DNA of 14,547 bases from Pseudomonadota bacterium (GCA_023390055.1 JAEWDP010000040.1:1-14547); one strand, 5' to 3'. Shown: positions 1-7,756, counted from the first letter of the stretch. The notes: generated from the letters alone by a model not told the origin. Made by a program: numbers and translations.

Positions 1-639
1 ATATCAGGCGGCAAGGCGAAGCTGACAGTCTTGCTGTGCCAGCTCGTCAAGCTCTACCGCAATGGCGAGCCGGTAAAGATGTCCAAGCGTTCGGGCGATT
101 TCGTCACGCTGCGCGACGTCGTCGACGAAGTCGGTCGCGATTCCGTTCGTTTCATGATGCTTTACAGAAAGAGTTCGGAACCCCTCGATTTTGACTTTGC
201 CAAGGTGACCGAACAGTCGAAAGACAATCCGGTCTTTTATGTCCAGTATGCGCATGCGCGTTGCATGTCTGTATTTCGCCAGGCAAAGGAAGCTTTCCCG
301 GAACTTGACATCGGGTCGCTCGATCTTGCCGCGACTGTCGACGCCGTTGCCGATGCCCACGAAATGCAATTGATTGCAAAGCTGGCCGAGTATCCACGAC
401 TTATTGAGGCCGCGGCACAGTCGCAGGAGCCCCATAGAGTTGCGTTTTACCTCTACGATCTGGCAAGTATCTTCCATGCGCACTGGAATAAAGGCAAAGA
501 ACAGCCTGAATTACGGTTTGTTAACGATAAGAACCGACAATTGAGCATTGCCAGACTTGGGCTGGTGCATGCTGTCGCCTCTGTTTTGAAGTCGGGATTG
601 TCCATTACTGGCACTGCCGCACCGGATGAAATGCGATAG
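1..639 (+). CDS. argS: Arginyl-tRNA synthetase, 3' part (5' end outside the window)
   Basis: This class I aminoacyl-tRNA synthetase charges tRNA-Arg with arginine in the cytoplasm. The reading frame is open from base 1, so the N-terminal domain and the HIGH-motif half lie to the left; 212 codons remain of a family usually near 580 residues. The visible part contains the class I signature KMSKRSG (bases 76-96), which binds ATP during activation. The C-terminal DALR-type anticodon-binding domain follows, with the typical NPVFYVQYAHAR stretch and the ending GTAAPDEMR. The stop is TAG at 637-639 and sits inside a small dyad (634-644). The next gene begins 67 bases downstream. Identification is secure. 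Only the 5' boundary is unknown, and the frame should not be started at the internal TTG at 31. Confidence 0.97.
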   Translation: MSGGKAKLTVLLCQLVKLYRNGEPVKMSKRSGDFVTLRDVVDEVGRDSVRFMMLYRKSSEPLDFDFAKVTEQSKDNPVFYVQYAHARCMSVFRQAKEAFPELDIGSLDLAATVDAVADAHEMQLIAKLAEYPRLIEAAAQSQEPHRVAFYLYDLASIFHAHWNKGKEQPELRFVNDKNRQLSIARLGLVHAVASVLKSGLSITGTAAPDEMR

Positions 640-706
640 TATCGTCACCATTTACCCACAAAGCACTGGCAGTGCCCTTGTATTGTGTTAGTGGGTGGAC
701 GAGGTA

Positions 707-3688
707 ATGGCAGACAAGAACCTTGCGCGTAACCGAAATGACGGTCCTGAATTCTTTGCCGACGATGATCCGTTGGCAGAACTGGCTCGCATTGTCGGAT
801 ATGACGAGCGTCTCGTGCCGAAACCGCCAGTGGCGGAAAGGCGCGAACCCGCTTTCAATCTTGAAGACGAGTTGCTCGCGGAATTCGAGCGCTATGATGC
901 TCCCCGCCCGCATTCAACGGTGGCTATTGCAGGTGAGGGTGAGGCAGCCGTTGTCTCGCAAAATATCCTGGCTGAGCCCTACATGCGTGCTGACACTGCT
1001 TCTGGTGAGGCTGGTGATGGTATCGCATCCGAACTCGAATGGTCGGCTGCCCAGGACATTTTCGGGCTCCAGGGCGAAGGCCATGATGCTGACATTGCGT
1101 CCGTTGAGCAGCCTGTCTATGTCGAGACGCCATTTGACCTTGGACCACCGCAAGGGGAGGTCGAGCCTGTAAGGTGGGGGCGCGATGGCGAGCAAGCTGC
1201 GACGGCCGTGCCTTTGCCTGCAGAGGGCTATGGAACGGCTGACAACGGTGTCGAGACTGTTCAATCCGTTTCTGAAGCTGATGAACTCGCGCCTTCTTCG
1301 CAGGCGTCGACACTTGATCTTGTCGATGAGCTGGAACTTACCTTCCAGGAGGGTCCGCATGCTGTAGGGCCTGTTGACGTGGCCCAGGCACCCGTCGCAC
1401 CGCCAAGGAAGACGGGGTATACGCCCGGTTTTCGCATGCCGCTCGCAAATTTCAATGCCCGTGATGCAATACGCAGCGAAGAGGAACAGCAGCAGTCTGC
1501 CTTCAGGGAAGATGTGTCGCTGGATGATGCTGCCAAGGACCTGGAAGCAATTTCCCCGTCAATAGCGGTTCCAGGCTTCGTGGAGCGCGACGATATCGCG
1601 CGTGGCGAAAGTCTTGCGCAACCGAGTTCTGACGCCACCGATGCGGCCGTTGATCTTCAGTCTCTCGATGCATTGATCGTAGGACTTCAAGATGAGGTGG
1701 ACTTGTCGGTGCAGCCTGTCACGTCCACACCAGCGGACCTGACTGTAGAGGAGGAGCAGGAACAGGCGTCGGAACCGCCGATGGACCCGGAAAACGTCAC
1801 ACAGCCTGTTTTTGTGGAACAGCAAGATGCGACCGACGGTTCTTTTGGCGCCAGCATGGCAATTGCGGATGAGCCCGATCCCCTGTTCGATGACGATTTC
1901 GAGCTGGCGCTCGATGATCTTGAACTCGATCTCACCGACATGATGGCAGATGATGATCAGGCCGCAATTATTGCGTCGGCTCCGGTTGTTTCGCAGCCAG
2001 AGGCAGTTCAGCAGCAACCGAACGAGACCGCGCCCGCATTTGTCCCTGTCAATCTGCCGCCTCCGGTTGCGGCATCGCCCGTTACCGCATCGTGGTCTCC
2101 GGTTGGACGGTTCGTTCCGACATCAGCTGATCGCGCTGGTTCCTCGACGCCGGCTCCCATGATGCCCGTGGAACCGGCTGTCGTTCCTGTCGGGCAACCG
2201 GCCGCAGCTGTTGCTTCGGAGGCGGTTGATCTGCCATTTGATCCAGCGCAGATTGCGGAAAATGATGAGCTCCCCGAGGTCGTTGCCGATCTCAACGTAC
2301 CTCAACTGCATTTCGAAGAGCCTGCAGAAGAAAAGCCAGATTTCAGAGCCGATTACGAATATGACATTGATGCCGAGCTTGCCGCATTGCTTGATGCGAC
2401 GCCTGCGGTTGCAGCAGCAGGCGAACAGGCTATTGCGCCTCGGCAGGTGTTGTCCGATGCGCCGGCTCCGCAATCCGCTGCGGCCTATCCGGACCTTAAG
2501 GAATTCCAGCAGACTCTTGAAGAAGATGTCAGGCGTAGCATGGCTGAACCTTCGGCATCTGCGGGGTTCGCCGAAGAAGAAGTGCGCTCAACTGGTTATT
2601 CGATTGGTGGGTCACGCTGGTCACTTTCGTCTGCTGCAATGCCGCTTGCGGTTGCCGGAATTGTCATTGTCGGTGCTTCGATCGGTTACGCATTGCTGGG
2701 TCCTGACGGTGGATCGACAGCTGGAAGTGGCGAACCTGTCGTGATCGCCGCAGACACGGATCCGGTGAAAGTTCTGCCTGAAAACCCGGGCGGAAAGACC
2801 GTGCCGAACCAGGATCAGGCAGTCTATGATCGTGTCTCCGGAGCTGCGGTCGATGCCCCCAAGCAGGAAACGCTCATTTCGACGAGTGAAGAACCCATTG
2901 ACGTCGTTCAGAAAACCCTGATGACGAGTACGCTCCCGATGGAAGGCGAAGAACTGGCGGAAAGTGCAGGTTCCATGCCTGCGGCCCGTATTGAAGATGA
3001 TCGTCTTTTGCCACAAGACAGCGATTTGGCGGCTCTGCCAGAGGAACCGGCACAACAACAGCCTGTTTCGGTCATGCCGCGACGTGTCAAAACCATGATC
3101 GTCCGCCCGGATGGTACATTGGTTGAACAGGAATTGCCGGAGCCGACGCCGGTCGCAACCGTGGCCGAGACGCCTGTAGAGGCAACACCTGAATCCGGCA
3201 ATGCGCCAGCTGAGGTGGCAAGTGTCGCACCGGCACCGGCAGATGCTGTCGAAGACAGTGCTGCGACGTCCGCCGGGCAAGCTCCCGCAGCGGAAACGTC
3301 TGCCAATGCGCCGATCCCCACAGCCCGCCCGGCCACGCAGCCGGTTGATGTCGTGGCCTCCGTCAGCGATCAGGGCAATGTACGTGCATCTGAGGACGTG
3401 CCCGCACAGCCGTCGCCTGCCACACAAGTCGCAGCCGTTCCACCGGGCGATTACCTGATCCAGATTGCGTCGCTGCCGAGCGAGGCTGATGCCCGCAAGT
3501 CTTACGAGAACCTGACTGCCAAGTTCGGATCGATCATTGGAGGACGTGGTGTCGACATCAAACAGGCCGAGATCGCGGGTAAGGGTACCTTCTATCGCGT
3601 GCGTATCCCCGCTGGCAGCAAGGCCGATGCGGTGGCGCTTTGCGAGAAGTATCGGGCCGCAGGCGGCAGTTGCCTCGTGGCTCGGTAA
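707..3688 (+). CDS. Large acidic single-pass membrane protein with C-terminal SPOR domain
   Basis: About 993 residues. Residues 1 to about 636 are acidic, low in complexity and probably disordered and cytoplasmic. A single hydrophobic segment follows at about 637-664 (core PLAVAGIVIVGASIGYALLG), then a Pro/Ala/Glu/Val-rich linker, then a SPOR domain at about 914-993 (starts GDYLIQIASLPSEADARKSY, ends SCLVAR). SPOR domains bind septal peptidoglycan stripped of stem peptides, so the C-terminus should be periplasmic, giving an FtsN-like N-in/C-out topology; a role in division or envelope maintenance is inferred. Short acidic segments recur in the cytoplasmic part (see findings). I chose ATG 707 (MADKNLARN), preceded by GGACGAGG; an in-frame GTG at 695 would add four residues and has no ribosome-binding site. 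A strong terminator follows the stop. FtsN identity is not shown: the protein is far longer than classical FtsN. Confidence 0.93.
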   Translation: MADKNLARNRNDGPEFFADDDPLAELARIVGYDERLVPKPPVAERREPAFNLEDELLAEFERYDAPRPHSTVAIAGEGEAAVVSQNILAEPYMRADTASGEAGDGIASELEWSAAQDIFGLQGEGHDADIASVEQPVYVETPFDLGPPQGEVEPVRWGRDGEQAATAVPLPAEGYGTADNGVETVQSVSEADELAPSSQASTLDLVDELELTFQEGPHAVGPVDVAQAPVAPPRKTGYTPGFRMPLANFNARDAIRSEEEQQQSAFREDVSLDDAAKDLEAISPSIAVPGFVERDDIARGESLAQPSSDATDAAVDLQSLDALIVGLQDEVDLSVQPVTSTPADLTVEEEQEQASEPPMDPENVTQPVFVEQQDATDGSFGASMAIADEPDPLFDDDFELALDDLELDLTDMMADDDQAAIIASAPVVSQPEAVQQQPNETAPAFVPVNLPPPVAASPVTASWSPVGRFVPTSADRAGSSTPAPMMPVEPAVVPVGQPAAAVASEAVDLPFDPAQIAENDELPEVVADLNVPQLHFEEPAEEKPDFRADYEYDIDAELAALLDATPAVAAAGEQAIAPRQVLSDAPAPQSAAAYPDLKEFQQTLEEDVRRSMAEPSASAGFAEEEVRSTGYSIGGSRWSLSSAAMPLAVAGIVIVGASIGYALLGPDGGSTAGSGEPVVIAADTDPVKVLPENPGGKTVPNQDQAVYDRVSGAAVDAPKQETLISTSEEPIDVVQKTLMTSTLPMEGEELAESAGSMPAARIEDDRLLPQDSDLAALPEEPAQQQPVSVMPRRVKTMIVRPDGTLVEQELPEPTPVATVAETPVEATPESGNAPAEVASVAPAPADAVEDSAATSAGQAPAAETSANAPIPTARPATQPVDVVASVSDQGNVRASEDVPAQPSPATQVAAVPPGDYLIQIASLPSEADARKSYENLTAKFGSIIGGRGVDIKQAEIAGKGTFYRVRIPAGSKADAVALCEKYRAAGGSCLVAR

Positions 3689-3710
3689 GACAGGACAGCA
3701 AAATTCCACT

Positions 3711-3738
3711 AAAACGGGGCCTCGCGGGCCCCGTTTTT
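3711..3738 (+). terminator. Intrinsic terminator after the SPOR gene
   Basis: An 11-bp perfect stem (arms 3711-3721 and 3727-3737) encloses the 5-base loop TCGCG. The GC core is flanked by four A on the left and runs into five T on the right, so this is a textbook rho-independent terminator. The A/T symmetry means it could also work on the minus strand, but no gene reads toward it from the right. It separates the SPOR transcript from nagZ. Confidence 0.93.
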
Positions 3739-3796
3739 GCTTTTATGAAAGATCGCCGCAATCGCATTTGATGCTAAGGCGCATTATGATCATGCG

Positions 3797-4813
3797 ATGA
3801 GCGAATCAAAAGCAATGATCCTGGGGGCAAGTGGCCCTGTCCTGAGCGCCGATGAAATTGCCCTTTACCGAAGTGAGCGTCCATGGGGCTTCATTCTCTT
3901 CGCTCGCAATATTGTCGATCCCGCACAGGTAGCCGGCCTCGTTGCCTCGATGCGAGAGGCTGTCGATCGTCCCGCAGCACCAGTATTGATTGATCAGGAG
4001 GGCGGACGGGTGCAGCGCATTCGTGCCCCGATTGTCGAAAACTATCCTTGCGCGGCTGAACTGGGCGCGCTTGGCAAGACAGATCCCGAGATCGCTTTCA
4101 GGGCATCGTGGCTGTTGTCACGGCTACATGCCTTCGACCTTTTGAAACTGGGTATAAATGTCGACTGCCTTCCGGTGCTCGATGTTCCGATCGAAGGCGC
4201 AAGCAATGTCATCGGTGATCGCGCCTACGGTTATGACCCGGCCTTTACCGCCGCGATGGGCATGGCCGCGGCGGCGGGGCTGCGGGCAGGGGGAATGCTG
4301 CCGGTCATGAAACACATACCCGGTCACGGCCGCGCAATGGCTGATTCCCACCACGAACTGCCGGTGGTGACTGCCAGCCGCGAGGAACTTGAGCGACACG
4401 ATTTCGTTCCCTTCAGGGCCATGAAGGATGAACTGATGGCGATGAGTGCGCATATTGTCTACACGGCCATCGATCCGGACCATCCGGCAACAACATCGCC
4501 GACGGTGATCGAAGAGGTCATTCGCAGACATATCGGCTTTGAAGGTCTCCTGATGTCCGATGACACCTCGATGAACGCACTTTCCGGAACGATCCGCGAA
4601 CGGGCCAGGAGAATAGCTGGGGGCGGCTGCGATATCATCTTGCATTGTAACGGGGTGATGGAAGAAATGAAGGCAGTTGTTGAAGAGGCAAAAGTACTGG
4701 CAGGAAGGCCTCTTGAACGTGCAATGGCGGTGGAGACAGGGTTTTGCCCGGTCGATGGTCAGGATGAAGCTGCGCTGCGTCAGGAATTTTGGGAGCATTT
4801 CTCTGTCGCCTGA
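3797..4813 (+). CDS. nagZ: Beta-N-acetylhexosaminidase, glycoside hydrolase family 3
   Basis: NagZ removes N-acetylglucosamine from GlcNAc-anhydroMurNAc fragments in the cytoplasm during peptidoglycan recycling. The 338-residue length is normal for the single-domain bacterial NagZ. Visible motifs are WGFILFARNI near the N-terminus, LIDQEGGRVQRI, and the family signature KHIPGHG (residues 172-178) followed by D183-S184-H185, the mobile loop carrying the His-Asp acid/base pair. The SDDTSM motif (from residue 254) carries the nucleophilic aspartate. ATG 3797 is the first start in frame and no strong ribosome-binding site precedes it (only AAGG, 17 bases upstream). It leads an apparent nagZ-scpA-scpB unit, with 21 bases to scpA. 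NagZ products can induce AmpC-type beta-lactamases in other bacteria; no ampR or ampC lies here. Confidence 0.96.
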   Translation: MSESKAMILGASGPVLSADEIALYRSERPWGFILFARNIVDPAQVAGLVASMREAVDRPAAPVLIDQEGGRVQRIRAPIVENYPCAAELGALGKTDPEIAFRASWLLSRLHAFDLLKLGINVDCLPVLDVPIEGASNVIGDRAYGYDPAFTAAMGMAAAAGLRAGGMLPVMKHIPGHGRAMADSHHELPVVTASREELERHDFVPFRAMKDELMAMSAHIVYTAIDPDHPATTSPTVIEEVIRRHIGFEGLLMSDDTSMNALSGTIRERARRIAGGGCDIILHCNGVMEEMKAVVEEAKVLAGRPLERAMAVETGFCPVDGQDEAALRQEFWEHFSVA

Positions 4814-4834
4814 CGTGACAACAACGGGGATGGC

Positions 4835-5674
4835 ATGGCTATGAATATTGCGCAAGGCGCCATTCCGATGGACAAGCTCTGGCAGGAAGCGCCGGCAAGG
4901 GCAACGGATGATCCTGCCCTGGTAATCGATGTCGGTGGCTTTGAGGGGCCTCTTGACCTGTTGTTGCACCTTGCGCGGTCCCAGAAAGTTGATCTTTCCA
5001 GAATTTCGGTTCTGGCGCTTGCCGAACAGTATCTGAGTTTCATTGAAAGTGCGCGGCGTGTGCGTATCGAACTTGCTGCCGACTATCTCGTGATGGCGGC
5101 CTGGCTTGCTTTCTTGAAGTCCAAGCTGTTAATCCCCCAGCAGTCGAAGGACGAGGATGGTCCGACCGGTGAGGAGATGGCCGCGATCCTTGCGTTCCGT
5201 CTGAAGCGCCTGGAGGCGATGCGGGAGGCTGCGACGCGACTTGTGAACCGCAACCGGCTCGGAAGGGATGTTTTTGCGCGCGGTGCTCCAGAGCACATTC
5301 CGTATCGTAAGAAATCCGCTTATGATGCAAATCTTTTCGATCTTCTTTCTGCCTACGCCAACCTGCGCCAACGCCAGGCAGTCACTCATGTTACGATCCA
5401 CAAGCGCAAGGTCTGGTCGCTCGCTGAAGCCCGTGACCTGCTGACCCGGATGCTGGGTGAGATAACAGGATGGACGGCGCTCCAGCATTATCTGCTTGAG
5501 TATCTGCCACCTGCCGATCGGGTCACGGCAACGGCAAGTGCGTTTGCAGCCTCCCTTGAGCTTGTTCGCGAAGGGCGGCTGGAGATCCGCCAGGAGGGGG
5601 CCTTCCAGCCAATTTACATGCGTGGCGGATCGGGCCCGGACAAAAAGCAGGAGGGAGTTGTTGGCAGCTTCTGA
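4835..5674 (+). CDS. scpA: Segregation and condensation protein A (kleisin)
   Basis: ScpA is the kleisin of the bacterial SMC-ScpAB condensin and bridges the SMC heads to compact and segregate the chromosome. The N-terminal SMC-neck-binding region is clear, with GFEGPLDLLLHLARSQKVDL and LALAEQYLSF at residues 36-70. A Lys/Arg/Glu-rich middle follows, then the C-terminal winged-helix region (VTHVTIHKRKVWSLAEARD and the TGWTALQHYLLEY stretch). The length of 279 residues is typical. The start is uncertain among ATG 4835, ATG 4841 and ATG 4868 (MDKLWQEAP); GGGGA at 4826-4830 fits the first two, and I keep 4835. The 3' end overlaps scpB by 14 bases, which suggests coupled translation of subunits needed in fixed ratio. 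The smc gene is not in the window. Confidence 0.95.
   Translation: MAMNIAQGAIPMDKLWQEAPARATDDPALVIDVGGFEGPLDLLLHLARSQKVDLSRISVLALAEQYLSFIESARRVRIELAADYLVMAAWLAFLKSKLLIPQQSKDEDGPTGEEMAAILAFRLKRLEAMREAATRLVNRNRLGRDVFARGAPEHIPYRKKSAYDANLFDLLSAYANLRQRQAVTHVTIHKRKVWSLAEARDLLTRMLGEITGWTALQHYLLEYLPPADRVTATASAFAASLELVREGRLEIRQEGAFQPIYMRGGSGPDKKQEGVVGSF
5649..5653 (+). promoter_or_regulatory. Ribosome-binding site that sets the scpB start
   Basis: AGGAG lies inside the end of scpA, 7 bases before TTG 5661. No other in-frame start nearby has comparable spacing: ATG 5694 has only a weak GAAG upstream. This supports a TTG start and an overlap with scpA. Confidence 0.65.
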
Positions 5675-6374
5675 GCATGACCGCATCGAAGAAATGCACA
5701 TCGACAATGCAACGGAGACGGTACGTTACGACGAGGTGGAACGGATCGCCGAAGCACTGGTGTTTGCATCAGCCGAGCCGGTGCCAGAAGCCTTTCTTGC
5801 CGAACGCCTGCCTGCCGGCACTGATGTTGCATCCGTAATGTACCGGCTGGCCGAGACCTATGCAGCGCGTGGTGTGAACCTCGTTCGCAGCGGCGATCGC
5901 TGGGCATTTCGGACCGCAGCCGATCTTTCCTTTGTCATCCACAAGGATGAAAACGAGGCGCGCAAACTGTCGCGTGCGGCACTCGAAGTCCTGGCCATTA
6001 TTGCCTATCACCAGCCGGTGACACGTGCGGAGATCGAGGAGATACGGGGTGTCCAGACCTCCAAGGGAACACTCGATGTCTTGATGGAAGCGGGCTGGGT
6101 GCGTTTTCGTGGCAGGCGACGTTCGCCAGGTCGGCCGGTAACTCTTGGCACGACGCCGGAATTCCTCGATCATTTCGGCCTGGAAGAACTGCGTGACCTT
6201 CCAGGGCTTGAGGAATTGAAGGGATCAGGTCTGCTGTCGGGCCGCATTCCGCAGAACTTTCAGGTACCGTTGCCGGGAATGTCGGATGACCTTGCCGACG
6301 ACGAAGATCCCATCACGCAGTTGGACCTGGAAGAACTTGGGATCTTGACACCGAGCGGCGAAGAAGAGGATTAA
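5661..6374 (+). CDS. scpB: Segregation and condensation protein B
   Basis: ScpB dimerises and binds the ScpA kleisin in the SMC condensin complex. The protein shows the tandem winged-helix layout of the family: RIAEALVFASAEPVP at the start of the first domain, then SRAALEVLAIIAYHQPVTRA, EIRGVQTSKGTLDVLMEAGW and GRPVTLGTTPEFLDHFGL in the second. The last motif is the diagnostic ScpB signature. The tail is acidic (ending SGEEED), as in many alphaproteobacterial ScpB proteins. With the TTG start at 5661 the protein has 237 residues. The longer open frame from 5496 runs inside scpA and is not believable. ATG 5694 is the fallback start. Downstream lies a 272-base gap rather than the tight spacing seen elsewhere in this window. 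Confidence 0.95.
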   Translation: MAASEHDRIEEMHIDNATETVRYDEVERIAEALVFASAEPVPEAFLAERLPAGTDVASVMYRLAETYAARGVNLVRSGDRWAFRTAADLSFVIHKDENEARKLSRAALEVLAIIAYHQPVTRAEIEEIRGVQTSKGTLDVLMEAGWVRFRGRRRSPGRPVTLGTTPEFLDHFGLEELRDLPGLEELKGSGLLSGRIPQNFQVPLPGMSDDLADDEDPITQLDLEELGILTPSGEEED

Positions 6375-6391
6375 CATCGTCCGCGGCCCGC

Positions 6392-6419
6392 AAGGCCTGA
6401 GATTTCCCGGAGGTCTTTT
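6392..6419 (+). terminator. Possible weak terminator or attenuator after scpB
   Basis: AAGGCCT (6392-6398) can pair with AGGTCTT (6411-6417) over 7 bp including one G-U pair, around a 12-base loop and followed by a short T run. It begins 18 bases after the scpB stop. The stem is short and the loop large, so efficiency would be low. It could partly uncouple the ABC/tat genes from nagZ-scpAB. Confidence 0.3.
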
Positions 6420-6455
6420 AGCATCACCAACAGTTTTCGCTTCCATGGGGGGCCA

Positions 6456-6650
6456 ATGCCTTTCCTCCACGAGCACAGATGCCATGTCCCGACGCAAGAT
6501 TATGCTGGCGGCATTGATGTCGACATGGTCAGGATCGAAGCCGTCACAGATGATGCGTGCCTGGTTGTTGCGCTTCCGGCTACTCGAAGAACGATCCCAG
6601 CCACCGGCTGTAAGAAGTCTGTCGCGATATCACTGGTGAGCAGAAGATGA
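6456..6650 (+). CDS. Short ORF or gene remnant of unknown function before the ABC ATPase
   Basis: I do not recognise this product. The 64-codon frame ends in TGA overlapping the ATG of the next gene by 4 bases, the arrangement of coupled genes in an operon. Its middle (GGIDVDMVRIEAVTDDACLV, then VALPATRR) looks protein-like and uses GTC, ATC, GAA and GCC like the neighbours. The frame is open all the way back to the scpB stop at 6374, in the same phase. There is no good ribosome-binding site before ATG 6456 except a G-run. A weak resemblance of the end to the last strands of TOBE/Mop-type domains (ATPase C-termini) raises the possibility that it is the tail of a deleted gene, but that is speculative. 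It may also be non-coding. Confidence 0.3.
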   Translation: MPFLHEHRCHVPTQDYAGGIDVDMVRIEAVTDDACLVVALPATRRTIPATGCKKSVAISLVSRR

Positions 6651-7756
6651 CGGCCCAGCACAAGCAATCGGAGAGGCCTGTAAGGCGAACGACAGGGGTG
6701 TCGTTTGCATCAAGGCTCACATTTGAGGATATTCACCACGACTATCATGGCAAGGAGACGATCAGGGGGATATCTCTGACCGCCGAGCCCGGCGAAGTTC
6801 TTTGCCTGCTTGGTCCTTCGGGTTCAGGCAAGACAACGCTGCTTCGCATCGCCGCTGGCGTCGAAATCCAGAACCGGGGCAGGGTGGTGATCGATGAGCG
6901 TGAAGTCTCGGGACCGTCCGTGTTCCTGCCCCCTGAAAAACGTGGCATCGGCTTGATGTTTCAGGACTTCGCGCTCTTTCCGCACATGAACGTGCTCGAC
7001 AATGTGCGCTTTGGTCTTGCAAGACTGCCGGGTCATAACGCTCTCTATGCCGCACAGTCCGCCCTGGACCGGGTAGGTCTTGCCCATTATGCCGACAAGT
7101 ATCCGCATGCTCTGTCAGGCGGTGAGCAGCAACGCGTGGCCTTGGCAAGAGCACTTGCACCGCGTCCCGGTGTTCTCTTGATGGATGAGCCGTTCTCCGG
7201 TCTCGATTCGCGGCTGAAGGACACAATCCGTGCAGATACCCTCGCAATTCTTCGTGAAAGTCGCGCGACGGCCATTGTTGTGACGCATGATGCGGAAGAG
7301 GCGATGCGCATGGCAGACCAGATCGCCCTTCTTCGCGACGGATGCCTCGTGCAGGTCGGAACGTCCGACGAGATTTACCGCAATCCGAAGGATATGTTTG
7401 CAGCGGCATTCTTTTCCGAGATCAATGAATTTTCAGGGATCGTCACGGAAGGATTTGTGAGCACGCCATTTGGCAAGGTTAGCGCGTCTGGTCTGGCAGA
7501 CCAGACGAAAGTTCAGGTTGCGATACGCCTGTCGGATGTGCGCGTTATGCCGCAGGGCGGCGCGACCGAGGCGCGCATTGTCTCACGCCGCTTTCTGGGC
7601 GTCGTGGAACTGCTGGAACTGGCGCTTTTCGGACAGGAGGAGACCGTACGCGCACGCATTCGTGCAGACCTTTTGGCACCAGATATGACAAATGTCACGA
7701 TTGGTGTCGCACCGCAGGACATTTTGGTGTTTGAAAAAGCCGCGCAAACATCATAA
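6647..7756 (+). CDS. ABC transporter ATP-binding protein, FbpC/PotA-like
   Basis: This is the ATPase subunit of an ABC importer, on the cytoplasmic face of the membrane. All motor motifs are present: Walker A GPSGSGKTT (residues 56-64), Q-loop MFQDFALFPHM, signature LSGGEQQR (156-163), Walker B LLMDEP (D180, catalytic E181) and the switch histidine in VVTHD (H214). A C-terminal accessory domain of about 120 residues follows, beginning near FFSEINEFSG. The phrase FLPPEKRGIGLMFQDFALFP and that domain resemble ferric-iron/spermidine-type ATPases, so iron or another small substrate is a guess. No permease or periplasmic binding protein is adjacent, so it is an orphan here. The first 23 residues precede the usual domain start, and the in-frame GTG in TTGVSF could be an alternative start. 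tatA follows after 31 bases. Confidence 0.9.
   Translation: MTAQHKQSERPVRRTTGVSFASRLTFEDIHHDYHGKETIRGISLTAEPGEVLCLLGPSGSGKTTLLRIAAGVEIQNRGRVVIDEREVSGPSVFLPPEKRGIGLMFQDFALFPHMNVLDNVRFGLARLPGHNALYAAQSALDRVGLAHYADKYPHALSGGEQQRVALARALAPRPGVLLMDEPFSGLDSRLKDTIRADTLAILRESRATAIVVTHDAEEAMRMADQIALLRDGCLVQVGTSDEIYRNPKDMFAAAFFSEINEFSGIVTEGFVSTPFGKVSASGLADQTKVQVAIRLSDVRVMPQGGATEARIVSRRFLGVVELLELALFGQEETVRARIRADLLAPDMTNVTIGVAPQDILVFEKAAQTS

Noticed and set aside
2621..3709. 362-codon minus-strand ORF opposite the SPOR gene
   Set aside because: Cys/Arg-rich translation of the complement of a biased coding region, with no domain, and it covers the conserved SPOR domain.
4124..4969. 281-codon minus-strand ORF opposite nagZ and the start of scpA
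   Set aside because: It overlaps two clear genes, and its composition (His/Arg/Cys-rich) is typical of an antisense shadow.
5496..5660. N-terminal extension of the scpB reading frame
   Set aside because: It lies inside scpA, in a different frame, and is not similar to ScpB. The ribosome-binding site at 5649 marks the real start.
6445..6639. Alternative 64-codon plus-strand ORF in the scpB-ABC gap
   Set aside because: Trp/Arg/Ser-rich and unlike a folded protein, and it ends before the ATPase start without coupling. The overlapping frame at 6456 is the better candidate.
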